33,464 bases of DNA, from positions 1-33,464 of the forward strand of contig DATANR010000223.1 in NCBI GenBank assembly GCA_036266155.1. The letters are read 5' to 3'. The DNA comes from SIAJ01 sp036266155. GTDB taxonomy: Bacteria > Planctomycetota > Planctomycetia > Gemmatales > Gemmataceae. Below the pieces are notes generated by a model, which saw nothing but the letters and a program-made list of their open reading frames with translations, did no database searches and was not told the DNA's origin. Position numbers and translations under genes: made by a program. Of the stretch, positions 13,536 to 22,378 are shown piece by piece. Position 1 is the first letter of the stretch. Every line of letters starts with the position of its first letter.

Positions 13536-16500
13536 TTATCCCGCGTTGGTGCCGACCGCTGCGAAGTCCTCCATCTTGCGCGCCACGGCGAGCGGCAACA
13601 CCTTCCGCAACTTGCGGCCGCGGCGGACTTCGGTCCAGTTCTTCAGGATCCATTCCGCTTGTCGGCTGCCGGTGCGGGCGTGGTAGTTGATGATGAGCGG
13701 ATGAATCCATTCGTAGTCGACGTAGCCGCAGTCGATGACGGCCACGCTCTTCGCGTGCAGCTTGAGCGCCAGGTCGCCGTCCGGATCGTAGACGATCAGC
13801 TCGCCGCCGGTCATGCCGCTGCCAACTTCGTTTTCGATCGGTCCTAGTATCACGACTCGGCCGCGGGTCATGTACTCACACGCGTACTTGCCGGCCGCCT
13901 CGGCAACGATGGTCGCGCCGCTGTTGCGAATACCGAGGCGATGGCCCGCCTGGCCGCCGAGGAAGATCGTCCCGCCGGTGGCGCCGTAGCCGACGTTGTT
14001 GCCGGCCACGCTCTGGATTTCGCCGCCGTAGTCGCTCGCCGTGTAGTCAAGCGTCACGACCACATGCCCACCCGAGATGCCCTTGGCCACGCCGTCCTGG
14101 GCGAAGCCGCGCAGTTCCAGGTCGAGGCCATTCACGCACCAGGCGCCAAAGCTCTGTCCGGCCTCGCCCTCGAAGCTCACTTTGACGCGCCGATGATTCG
14201 GCATCCCCTCACGGCCATATGTCCGCGCGATCAGGCCCGCGATGGTCGCGCCGATGGACCGGTCGCTGTTCTTCGTGCGGAACACCAACTCGGCATTCAT
14301 GCATGTGTCGACCGCGTCGTGAGCGGCCTCGACAATGCGCCGGTTCAGCGACTTCTCGGTCACCGGTGCACAAACGCCGGCGCCGCCAGGCTCCTGAGCG
14401 AAGCGCTCGGCGAGACCGACGAGCGCCATGTCCGGGCGAATGAACTTGGACACATCCACGAGGGCTGCTCGACCCGGCAGCTTCGGATTCTTGATGAGCA
14501 GGTCGCTACGGCCCACCAGTTCGCCGATATTCGCGAAGCCCATCTGCGCGAGCAGCGATCGCGTTTCCTCGGCAACTTGCACAAGATACGCCTTGGTATG
14601 CTCCGGATGCCCCTTAAAGATTTCCGGGCTGCCGGTAATCCCGGTCGGACAGTTCGGGATGTGGCACGACTTGCAGACAATGCAGCCGACCGACACCATC
14701 AGGCCCTGACCGAAGGTGAACTGGTCGGCCCCAAACAAAGCGTACTTGATGACGTCGTAGCCGTTCTTGATCCCGCCGGCCGCCCGCAGCTTGACCGACG
14801 TTCGCAAACCGTTGGTCACGAGCGCCTGATGAGCCTCCGCGAGCCCCATCTCCGTCGGCAGGCCGGCATGCTCCTTGCTCGACAACATTGCTGCCCCGGT
14901 GCCGCCGTCGATGCCGTCGATCTCGATCACGTCGGCACCGGCCTTGGCCACGCCGACGGCGATCGTGCCGATGTTCTCGACGGCGACGAGCTTGACCGAA
15001 ACCGGTACGCCCGGCTTGACCGCCTTCAGGTCATAGATGAGCTGAGCCAAGTCCTCAATCGAATAGATGTCGTGGTGCGGGGGAGGGCTAATCAAGTCGT
15101 TGCCCGGTTTGCCGAAGCGAATCTCGGCGATCTCCTTCGTGACCTTCTTGCCCATGAGTTGCCCGCCCTCGCCGGGCTTGGCGCCCTGGGCCATCTTGAT
15201 TTGCAGCTCATCCGCATTCATCAAGTATTCGGCATCGACACCGAAGCGGCCGCTCGCCACCTGGCGAATCCGGCTGCGGAATCGGCTTTTGCGCAAATCG
15301 CCATGCAGCGCATAAATGGTCGGATGCTCAGCGCGCTCGGCAAGCGTCTTCTCCCAGAACGGCCCCCAGGGACGCTCCGGCGCGTCGTTGCGATTGCGCG
15401 CTTCGCCGCCCTCGCCACTGTTGCTAAAGCCGCCCAACTCGTTGAGCGCAGCCGCGATCGTCTGATGCGAGGCGGCCGTCAAGGCCCCGTGGCTCATGGC
15501 CGCGCCGCGGAAGCGGCCAACGATCAGGTCGAGTGCTGGCTGCACGGTCTTGATGTCAATCGGCTTGCCCAGCCGCTTGATGTTGAACAAGTCGCGCAGG
15601 ACTGTCGGCGGCCGGGTGTTCACCATGTCCGTGAACTTCGGCCACTTGGCGGCTACACGCTGCGCGGCATCCGGGTCTGGCTCGTGCGGGGGAGCAGTAT
15701 AGGCTTGCTCGCCACCGCCTTGCTCGGGCTCTGGATGGGCTTCCTTCACCGAATCCCGCAACGCCATCCGGACCTTGGCGTTGAACGCCATGTAGTCCTT
15801 GTTGCGAGGGATCGGCTTTTTCTCCGCGAACATCCATTCGCCCTTCTGAACTCGCCATGCCGCGTCCTCAACGAGTTCCTTCAGGCCGATGCCGCCGATC
15901 CGCGATGGGAAGTCGCCGAGCCACTCCATGATCTCCGGGCCGAATCCGACGGCCTCGAAGAGCTGTGCGCCGCGGTAGCCCTCGATGGTCGTGATGCCCA
16001 TCTTGGCGATGATCTTCTTGATCGAATCTTCCAGGGCCGCGAACAAATTTTCCAGGCACTCGTGCGCGGAGATCGTGACCTCTTGCTTGCTCTCGGCGTC
16101 CTTGAACGTGAGACCATCTTTGATGAGGCGTAGCATCAGATAGGGGTGGACGGCATCAGCGCCAAAGCCGACCAGGCAACAGATGTCGTGTCCTTCTTGC
16201 ACGTCGGACGCCTGCACGATCAGCGAACACTTGTCGCGCAGTCCTTGCCGACACAAGTAGGTGTGCACCGCCCCGAGCGCGAGGATCGAAGGAATCGGAT
16301 CGATGCCGCGGTTGCACGCTTCTTTATCTGACAAGCAGAGCACTGCGTAGCCCGCGTGAATCGCGCGTTCCGCCTCGCTACGGATACGGTGCAGCGCTTC
16401 CCGAAGCGCCTCCTCGCCGCCGGAAAGCGGGAACGTGGTGTCGATCAGTTGATAGCCGAGCACCTCGTTGCGCCGAATTTCCTCGACAATCGCGTCGGAA

Positions 16501-18275
16501 ATCACGGGGCTGGCCAATTCCATTTGACGGACTGGTAATCCATCGTTTTCTGACCCCTGACCCCTGACCCCTGACCCCTGGCCGCGGAAGCCTCCCGGTC
16601 GGCCGATGTACGTCGTCAACGACATCGCGCCACCTTCGCGATACGGGTCGATCGGTGGGTTCGTCACCTCGGCAAAGGTCTGCTGCAAATACTTGAACAG
16701 CGTCGGATGGTGCTGGCTAAAGATCGTCAGTACGCGGTCGTAGCCCATCGAGCCAAGCGGCTCCTTCTTCAGCTTGGCCATGTCCTTGACGAACACGGCC
16801 CGCTCGAAGTCCCAGCCGACGCCCTGTAGGAGGTGGTCCAGCGTCCAGCCGCGATCGTCGAGCATCGCCCCGACCTGATCGTCGATCTGCGTGGTGAAAT
16901 CAAATCCTTCGGGCACAAGAATCTCGGCCCGGTTGATGTCGCGTACATTGCCGAGTTCGGTCTTCACCTCATCGACCACGCGGCGCATGACTTGATGGTG
17001 ATCGAGTCGTTCGCCCGTCTCGGTGTCGAGCGCGATCATCTGGCCCGGCTGCAACTGGCCGCTGGCAACGATCGACGAACTGTCCACGCCGAACACGCCG
17101 GACTCGCTGGCAATGTAGAGCCAGCCGCGCTTGTCCGCACTCCAGCGCACCGGGCGCAGACCCATGCGATCGACAGCGCCGACCAGCACACGGCCGTCGG
17201 TCGCCAACAGCCCGGCCGGACCATCCCACGCGCACAGGCTGCCGAAGGTGCGCCGACAATAGCTGAACAGGTCGACGGCTTCCTGCCCCCAGAACTCGGC
17301 TTCGGTATCCCACACCGGCGGCACGCTGAGGCGCAGTGCCCGCAACAAGCTCCAGCGGCGCTCGACAACGAGATGCTCCAGCCACTCGTCGAGCGAACCG
17401 GAGTCGCTCATCTTCGGCGTCAGCAAGTCGCCGCCGGGGATCGGCGGGTTGAGGCCGCGCGAATAGGCGTGGACCGCGTTGCGGTTGGTCCGGATGGTGT
17501 TGATCTCGCCGTTATGCGACGAGTAACGGAACGGCTGGCCGAGCGCCCAGTTCGGATAGGTGTTGGTCGAGTACCGGCGATGAAAGATCGCGACGCCGGC
17601 CTCAAAGTCGTCACGCTGGAGATCGGGGTAGAGATCAACGAATTGTTGCGACGTAGCGAGCGCCTTGAAGCTGATCACTTTTGCAGACAAGGAAGGCACG
17701 TACACGTCGAGGCCCGCGTCGCGGAACTTCTGACGGAGCTCCAGCCGGCGACGATAGAGGAACACCTCGACTTCATCCGCCGGTGCATTGCACCGCATGA
17801 GCAATTGCTCGATCGCGCCGGGTCGAACGTCGCGGGCGCGTTGCGAAAGGGCATCGTCGTTGGTTGGGACATTTCGCCAGCCAAAAACATGCACGGGGCC
17901 GCCGGCGAGAGCTTCTTGGATGAGGCCCTTGGCCGCGTCGATCCGACTTGGTTCGCGGTCGTTGAAAAAGAACACGCCGACGGCGATGCGGTCTTCCGCT
18001 CGCAGGTATTTGGCCTGTTCGAACTTGAGGCGCTTGGCTTCCTCGCGAAAGAAGCCCTGGGGCATCTGGCAGGTGAGACCAGCCCCGTCGCCGGCGTCGC
18101 CACAGACGCCGCCGCGATGTTCGAGAGCTTTGAGCGCCGTCAGGGCTTTACGAACGACCTCGACGGTGGCTTTACCGTCTTTGGCGGCGATGCCGCCGAT
18201 GCCGCAGGCGTCGCGGCCCACGTCGTCCGTGTAAAGGAGTTGCCCCGAGCGAACCAGCTCCAGCCCCCTGTTCAT
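13536..18275 (-). CDS. gltB: Glutamate synthase large subunit
   Basis: This 1579-aa enzyme makes two glutamates from glutamine and 2-oxoglutarate. Domain order is standard: a class II glutaminase starting at C24 after a 23-residue propeptide (DACGIGG), a central domain, an FMN/(3Fe-4S) synthase domain with the cluster motif CIVCKSCHIPNC, and a C-terminal glucose-inhibited-type beta-helix (GGEIQSVAGNNVGYGATGG). GGAGG precedes the ATG; TTGTCT with TAAAAC 16 bases downstream in the leader (around 18350-18375) may be its promoter. The odd part is residues about 560-577, where four TGACCCC heptamers encode FRGQGSGVRGQGS in place of the NLLxExPEH-type segment normally found after the GRxG turn. Reading frame is kept. 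No gltD lies next to it. Confidence 0.94.
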   Translation of the reverse strand: MNRGLELVRSGQLLYTDDVGRDACGIGGIAAKDGKATVEVVRKALTALKALEHRGGVCGDAGDGAGLTCQMPQGFFREEAKRLKFEQAKYLRAEDRIAVGVFFFNDREPSRIDAAKGLIQEALAGGPVHVFGWRNVPTNDDALSQRARDVRPGAIEQLLMRCNAPADEVEVFLYRRRLELRQKFRDAGLDVYVPSLSAKVISFKALATSQQFVDLYPDLQRDDFEAGVAIFHRRYSTNTYPNWALGQPFRYSSHNGEINTIRTNRNAVHAYSRGLNPPIPGGDLLTPKMSDSGSLDEWLEHLVVERRWSLLRALRLSVPPVWDTEAEFWGQEAVDLFSYCRRTFGSLCAWDGPAGLLATDGRVLVGAVDRMGLRPVRWSADKRGWLYIASESGVFGVDSSSIVASGQLQPGQMIALDTETGERLDHHQVMRRVVDEVKTELGNVRDINRAEILVPEGFDFTTQIDDQVGAMLDDRGWTLDHLLQGVGWDFERAVFVKDMAKLKKEPLGSMGYDRVLTIFSQHHPTLFKYLQQTFAEVTNPPIDPYREGGAMSLTTYIGRPGGFRGQGSGVRGQGSENDGLPVRQMELASPVISDAIVEEIRRNEVLGYQLIDTTFPLSGGEEALREALHRIRSEAERAIHAGYAVLCLSDKEACNRGIDPIPSILALGAVHTYLCRQGLRDKCSLIVQASDVQEGHDICCLVGFGADAVHPYLMLRLIKDGLTFKDAESKQEVTISAHECLENLFAALEDSIKKIIAKMGITTIEGYRGAQLFEAVGFGPEIMEWLGDFPSRIGGIGLKELVEDAAWRVQKGEWMFAEKKPIPRNKDYMAFNAKVRMALRDSVKEAHPEPEQGGGEQAYTAPPHEPDPDAAQRVAAKWPKFTDMVNTRPPTVLRDLFNIKRLGKPIDIKTVQPALDLIVGRFRGAAMSHGALTAASHQTIAAALNELGGFSNSGEGGEARNRNDAPERPWGPFWEKTLAERAEHPTIYALHGDLRKSRFRSRIRQVASGRFGVDAEYLMNADELQIKMAQGAKPGEGGQLMGKKVTKEIAEIRFGKPGNDLISPPPHHDIYSIEDLAQLIYDLKAVKPGVPVSVKLVAVENIGTIAVGVAKAGADVIEIDGIDGGTGAAMLSSKEHAGLPTEMGLAEAHQALVTNGLRTSVKLRAAGGIKNGYDVIKYALFGADQFTFGQGLMVSVGCIVCKSCHIPNCPTGITGSPEIFKGHPEHTKAYLVQVAEETRSLLAQMGFANIGELVGRSDLLIKNPKLPGRAALVDVSKFIRPDMALVGLAERFAQEPGGAGVCAPVTEKSLNRRIVEAAHDAVDTCMNAELVFRTKNSDRSIGATIAGLIARTYGREGMPNHRRVKVSFEGEAGQSFGAWCVNGLDLELRGFAQDGVAKGISGGHVVVTLDYTASDYGGEIQSVAGNNVGYGATGGTIFLGGQAGHRLGIRNSGATIVAEAAGKYACEYMTRGRVVILGPIENEVGSGMTGGELIVYDPDGDLALKLHAKSVAVIDCGYVDYEWIHPLIINYHARTGSRQAEWILKNWTEVRRGRKLRKVLPLAVARKMEDFAAVGTNAG
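16551..16578. repeat. TGACCCC heptamer x4 inside gltB
   Basis: Four perfect tandem copies of the 7-base word TGACCCC lie inside the coding sequence and are read on the minus strand as a Gly/Gln/Ser/Arg-rich insert. Similar 7-base words occur between rpmB and gatC (26466-26515). Confidence 0.85.
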
Positions 18276-18827
18276 CGGCCTCCATCCTTCTCCGCAAGCG
18301 GAATAGAAAGATCACCCGGCCCGAGGGTCGGACCGGTCCAAACAGGATTAGTTTTAGAATGAAAGTGATGTAAGACAAGCGCCGCAAGCCAAGGAAACGA
18401 CGAAAACGGCTGCCGGATGAGAACCTGGGAGGTCTTTGCAACGAATTTGCCAGGTGCAAATTCATTTCGCTGCGACGCCGAGAGCAGAGATTGCCAACCA
18501 AGATTGCCAAACACATAGGGGGGGTTGGCAATCTCTCCTCCCAAATTTCGACGTATCTGATTCGCAGGGAAAGACATGTGCGCAGATTCGACGAGCCAAA
18601 ATACTAGCGCATAGAACCCCCCGAATTGAGGTGGCGCGTGCGGTTCTTGCTCTCTGGCAGTCTTCGATTCGTTTGACGAGCCGGTCGCGAACGAAATTGC
18701 GTTCAAATTCTCCTGGTCGGTTGCACGAACGGTTAGAATCTTGGAATGGGTCGAAGAAACACGAGTGCTGCGGAGGGCGTGCAAATGAGTAATTCCAGAA
18801 CCGATCCCCACACGCACGCCCGAAGCG
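18276..18827. other. Gene-free stretch upstream of gltB
   Basis: No convincing gene on either strand. A long minus-strand frame (18462-19424) lacks any domain signature and lies opposite a recognisable plus-strand gene remnant, so I reject it. The stretch holds the gltB leader, a 13-bp perfect inverted repeat (18486-18534) and a rise in A/T content that marks the start of the accessory segment. Confidence 0.5.
18486..18534. repeat. 13-bp inverted repeat with internal copy
   Basis: GAGATTGCCAACC (18486-18498) is exactly complemented at 18522-18534. Inside the loop GATTGCCAA recurs as a direct copy, giving alternative pairings. It may be a regulatory hairpin or a transposon scar. Confidence 0.55.
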
Positions 18828-19109
18828 GTGGCTATTCGCGGTTGCGACCCATTCGGCCGTCTTCACGCCTTTCCGCGTGATCGACGACGCCAGCCCATCC
18901 TCATGGTGTACCATGGCCACGACGGGGATTGGCAATTCCCTCACGGATACCTTGAAAGTAGCGACGAGTGCCGGATGGTTTGCTTCGGATGCCTGTTTGG
19001 GCGAGATGAATCGATCGGCCTCAATGCGGTCCTCCCCATTGGGTGGTGTGCCACGCGGGAAGCGGTAGGCGCAGCATGGAAACGCGAGCCCTTCGATCCT
19101 GGCAGCTAG
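18828..19109 (+). pseudogene. Frameshifted small protein with HDGDWQF motif
   Basis: The plus-strand frame ending at 19109 reads PILMVYHGHDGDWQF ... LNAVLPIGWCATREAVGAAWKREPF, which resembles a widespread small hypothetical family with a HDxDGDWQF motif and a C-terminal LPLGWxAxR segment. The matching N-terminal half (FAVATHSAVFTPFRVIDDASP) is in a different frame, and one missing C in the CAGCCCATCC tract near 18893-18898 would join them. No good start codon or ribosome site precedes it. It is either a decayed gene or carries a sequencing error. Function unknown. Confidence 0.5.
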
Positions 19110-19313
19110 AACGCCAAAGCGAAGATCGCGATCGCAGTCGATCCTCGCATCGAAGGCAAGCTCGCGGGCATCGACTCGAAGCCGCTTCGTTGCTCGGGTG
19201 GCGTAGATTCCGCGCCAGGGCAGCGCGCTTTCGTTGCGGACGTTCTCGACAGACTGTCTCACGATCCTTAGACTTGAATTCGACTGTTCGAAAGTGATAG
19301 ACGAAGCGCAGGA

Positions 19314-20471
19314 ATGCCAGACATCCCTTGCCAACCGAGGACACGCGTGGCGCCGCAAATATTGAAAGCTTCGCGGAACGGCTCGGTAAATCAAGCCGTC
19401 CATCCGTTCCGGAAATTGTTTCAAGGCGATGCGCGCAACTTGGGTTCACTCATATCTCAGGACCAGCCCAAAGACGAAACGTCCATCGCCGATGGGTCCG
19501 TTGACCTCGTTGTGACTTCACCTCCCTACTGGCGCAAACGCGACTACGGAATCAAAGGACAAATCGGACAAGAGCAGACCCCAGACGACTACGTCATTGA
19601 GATGATGAAAGCAATAAGTGAATGGCGACGTGTATTGCGACCCTCGGGCTCTATATTCCTAAATATTGGCGACACATATTGGAGGAAAAGTCTTGCGGGA
19701 ATACCGAGTTTGGTTGAGGCAGCGGCGCGCAAAAGTGGACTCATCGTTCGAAATCGGATCGTGTGGGTAAAAAAAGGCGGCCACCCAGATCCGGTGCGTG
19801 ACAGATTGGCGGCCCGACATGAGTACATTCTCCATTTTGCGGTGAACGGATACTATTACGACCTGTTTGGCTACGCCGACCAATATAGTGCCGATCGCCG
19901 GGGAGCTAATCCTGGCGATGTCTGGGAAATCTCGCAGAAACGAGATTTAGGTGGCCATCTGGCGCCCTTCCCGCCAGAGATTGTCCGACGCGCGATCTTG
20001 TTGGCATGTCCCGAATTCGTTTGCACTCAGTGTGGCGAACCAAGGAGTCGACGGGTTGAACGATCAAAAATGGACCTCGACCCAACTCGCCCGCAGGCTC
20101 GGCGCGCACTTGAGATCGCCAAGGAAAAGAAACTGACAGACGCACATATTGCGGCCATCCAGGCGACTGGAATTTCGGATGCCGGAAAAGCCAAACTGGT
20201 CCAGACCGGCACAGATAAGAATACGGAAGAAGTGCGCCGCTTAGCAGCCGAGGCCAAGCAAATGCTTGGTGGTTATTTTCGCGAATTTACATTCACTAAA
20301 CGAAAGTCGATTGGCTGGCGGCAGTGTTCCTGTGCCGCAGCGTTTCAACCTGGCGTCGTACTTGATCCCTTCATGGGAACCGGTACGACGCTTGAGGTGG
20401 CTTTGGAATTGGGGCGATCAGCGATTGGAATAGACTTGGACACGACTAATTCGAAGGGTGCGGCGAGATGA
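19314..20471 (+). CDS. DNA methyltransferase (N4-cytosine or N6-adenine, beta class)
   Basis: The 385-aa enzyme transfers a methyl group from AdoMet to a base amino group in DNA. Motif IV TSPPYW (68-73) near the N-terminus and motif I LDPFMGTGTT (350-359) near the C-terminus give the beta-class order; TSPPYW with W favours N4-cytosine, though N6-adenine is possible. Between them, residues about 215-340 form a long insert with paired cysteines (CTQCGEP and CSC near 330) that could bind zinc and hold the target-recognition part. Start: ATG 19314 is annotated, but its AGGA lies too close; GTG 19347 has GAGG 6 bases upstream and may be the true start. It overlaps the ATPase gene by 4 bases (ATGA), so the operon is translated as a unit. 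No separate restriction enzyme follows. Confidence 0.88.
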   Translation: MPDIPCQPRTRVAPQILKASRNGSVNQAVHPFRKLFQGDARNLGSLISQDQPKDETSIADGSVDLVVTSPPYWRKRDYGIKGQIGQEQTPDDYVIEMMKAISEWRRVLRPSGSIFLNIGDTYWRKSLAGIPSLVEAAARKSGLIVRNRIVWVKKGGHPDPVRDRLAARHEYILHFAVNGYYYDLFGYADQYSADRRGANPGDVWEISQKRDLGGHLAPFPPEIVRRAILLACPEFVCTQCGEPRSRRVERSKMDLDPTRPQARRALEIAKEKKLTDAHIAAIQATGISDAGKAKLVQTGTDKNTEEVRRLAAEAKQMLGGYFREFTFTKRKSIGWRQCSCAAAFQPGVVLDPFMGTGTTLEVALELGRSAIGIDLDTTNSKGAAR

Positions 20472-22378
20472 TTTCCGTTATCCGGAAGCCGGTCATCGCC
20501 GCCGCACTCCAGCAGCTTCGGGCACAGAAGACCCACCCCTTATTTGCTGGATATCTTCATCTTTGCCAACTCGCGGCAGAGTCCGGTCGATTGGACAATC
20601 TCAAACCGGATTTCACCAATTTCTACCGGAAGTATTTTCGCGTCAAGGATCATCCACTCGGCTATCCGTATGTCAGGCCATTCACCAGTCAAAAGGCAAG
20701 CCGTCGAAATCTGTGGCTCAACGAGAATGTAGCGGGTTCCTACGCGCCGAGTTCATTGCGGCCTGAGCAGCCGTTCCGAAAGGTGGTAAAAGTTACGTCA
20801 AGCGGAAGTTACTCATTGGCGCCGAACCATGCCGAGCTCGCTTTCCGATATCTCCTGGATGGCGAGCGCGTTTCTGCGCCTGCGATCGCGTCATTCATCT
20901 ACCGAGACTTTGGCTTGCTCGACGAGTCGCTTAGAATCCACCAATTGGTTGCGGCATTCGCATTTCGTTTCGGCTTCTCAACCGATCCTCTCCGGCCTGC
21001 AGCAGAGTTCAATAGGATCTTTGATTCCAAGATTCTTGAACAGTGGCCCGATGATTGGCTTGAACCATGGTCGACAGATGCAGACGGGTCTGAGGAAGCT
21101 ACCGAAGCGAAAGACATTCGCGTTCCGATGACTCGTAACCCCATTCGAACGTTGTCTGCTGGCGATTTTTTTACATCTCAGGGAGAAAGCAGTCAGCAAT
21201 TGAGCTTCGTACAGGAACTTCGCATCAAGGGTTTATTGTCGTTTGGGGAAGAAACCACATTCGCATTTGGCAGGCTAAATCTGCTAGTGGGGCCGAACGG
21301 CTCCGGCAAGTCGAACATGATCGACTGTTTGCGTTTGTTTCAAGAAATGCCGATTGATATTCAGGCCAGGCTGGCTAGCGAGGGGTTTGAGGCATGGCTA
21401 TTTAACGGCCTCGACAAACAGAACGCTCATGGCGAACTTCAACTTGTTGCCCGCGGTCCTGTGGTTGAGGGAGCGGTTCGACATCAAATCAGGCTAGGCC
21501 CGCCAAGCTCATCGGGGGCAGCGGTTGATGAGCTGATCGACCGTGATGGTGAAGTCACGCAACCCACATTCCCTCTTTTTGTTGGATCATATCGGACGGC
21601 TGCGGAATTGAGCGCCGTCGGTATCCATAAGCGCCGACGCGTAGAACTCACGGAAGAACAATACAACCCATTTCAGTCAATTCTCAGCCAAATCCGTGAT
21701 TTTGGTCAATACCCGGAAGTAACTAGTCTTGGCAACCTTTACTCGAGATTTCGAATTTACTCGGAGTGGACTTTTGGTCGGCAATCCAAGCTTCGTCGAT
21801 CGGCGTCACCGTCCCGGACCGATCCTCAACTCTCAGAACAAATGGATGATTTGCCGGCGACTTTGAACGCGCTACTTCGGACCGAAACGCATCAAAAGAT
21901 CAGGAATCTACTTCAAGAACTGAAGGAAACATATCGAGATTACGTTACGCGAATAGTGTTTGGCAGAGTTGGCCTGGAATTGGTCGAAGCCCCATTTGAT
22001 CGGCTTCCAATTCCAGCGCAACGGCTATCGGATGGAACGCTCCGCTTTCTTGCCCTGGCGGCCATCCTATTGCGCCCGAACCCTGCCCCGGTGATATGCC
22101 TTGAGGAACCAGAACTGGGAATGCACCCGGACATGATTCGGATGGTTGCGAACATGATTGTGGAAGCATCTTCAAGAGCGCAACTGATAATCTCGACTCA
22201 TTCCGAGCATTTGCTTACGGCACTTCAAGATCATTTCGACGTCCTTTTCGCATTCGATGGCGGACCGGCAGGAAGCACCGTGCAAAGGTTCTCAAACGAG
22301 GAGTACCAAAAATGGCGGTCGAATCACAATCTAGGTGAACTTTGGAGTTCCGGTGAACTTGGGGGCGTCCGCTACTAA
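20468..22378 (+). CDS. OLD/AAA15-type ATPase with unrecognised N-terminal domain
   Basis: A 636-aa protein. Residues 247 on are an ABC-type ATPase of the OLD/AAA15/RecF-like group: ELRIKGLLSFGEETTF strand, Walker A GPNGSGKSN (about 274-282), signature LSDGTLRFLALAAILL (about 518-533), Walker B VICLEEPELGMHP (about 540-552) and switch His in STHSEHLLTAL. Residues 1-210 form a separate domain with helical repeats (LAFRYLLDGERVSAPAIASFIYRDFGLLDESLRIHQLVAAFAFRFGF) that I do not recognise; an acidic linker (about 215-230) and a hydrophilic stretch join the two. Start and stop overlap its neighbours by 4 bases and 1 base. No C-terminal TOPRIM is fused, but the next gene supplies one, as in AbiL- and PARIS-type pairs. 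It may sense phage products and gate that effector. Confidence 0.85.
   Translation: MISVIRKPVIAAALQQLRAQKTHPLFAGYLHLCQLAAESGRLDNLKPDFTNFYRKYFRVKDHPLGYPYVRPFTSQKASRRNLWLNENVAGSYAPSSLRPEQPFRKVVKVTSSGSYSLAPNHAELAFRYLLDGERVSAPAIASFIYRDFGLLDESLRIHQLVAAFAFRFGFSTDPLRPAAEFNRIFDSKILEQWPDDWLEPWSTDADGSEEATEAKDIRVPMTRNPIRTLSAGDFFTSQGESSQQLSFVQELRIKGLLSFGEETTFAFGRLNLLVGPNGSGKSNMIDCLRLFQEMPIDIQARLASEGFEAWLFNGLDKQNAHGELQLVARGPVVEGAVRHQIRLGPPSSSGAAVDELIDRDGEVTQPTFPLFVGSYRTAAELSAVGIHKRRRVELTEEQYNPFQSILSQIRDFGQYPEVTSLGNLYSRFRIYSEWTFGRQSKLRRSASPSRTDPQLSEQMDDLPATLNALLRTETHQKIRNLLQELKETYRDYVTRIVFGRVGLELVEAPFDRLPIPAQRLSDGTLRFLALAAILLRPNPAPVICLEEPELGMHPDMIRMVANMIVEASSRAQLIISTHSEHLLTALQDHFDVLFAFDGGPAGSTVQRFSNEEYQKWRSNHNLGELWSSGELGGVRY

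Noticed and set aside
13941..16133. 730-codon plus-strand ORF opposite gltB
   Set aside because: It is antisense to a clear gltB and made of Arg/Ala/His-rich sequence with no domain; a composition shadow.
16551..16578. Possible CRISPR or intergenic repeat array
   Set aside because: The 7-base tandem units have no spacers and lie inside gltB; a microsatellite.
16833..18362. 509-codon plus-strand ORF opposite the gltB start
   Set aside because: Antisense to the glutaminase domain of gltB; shadow.
18462..19424. 320-codon minus-strand ORF in the gap before the methyltransferase
   Set aside because: No domain, Arg/Cys-rich and erratic; the plus strand of the same DNA has a recognisable family remnant.
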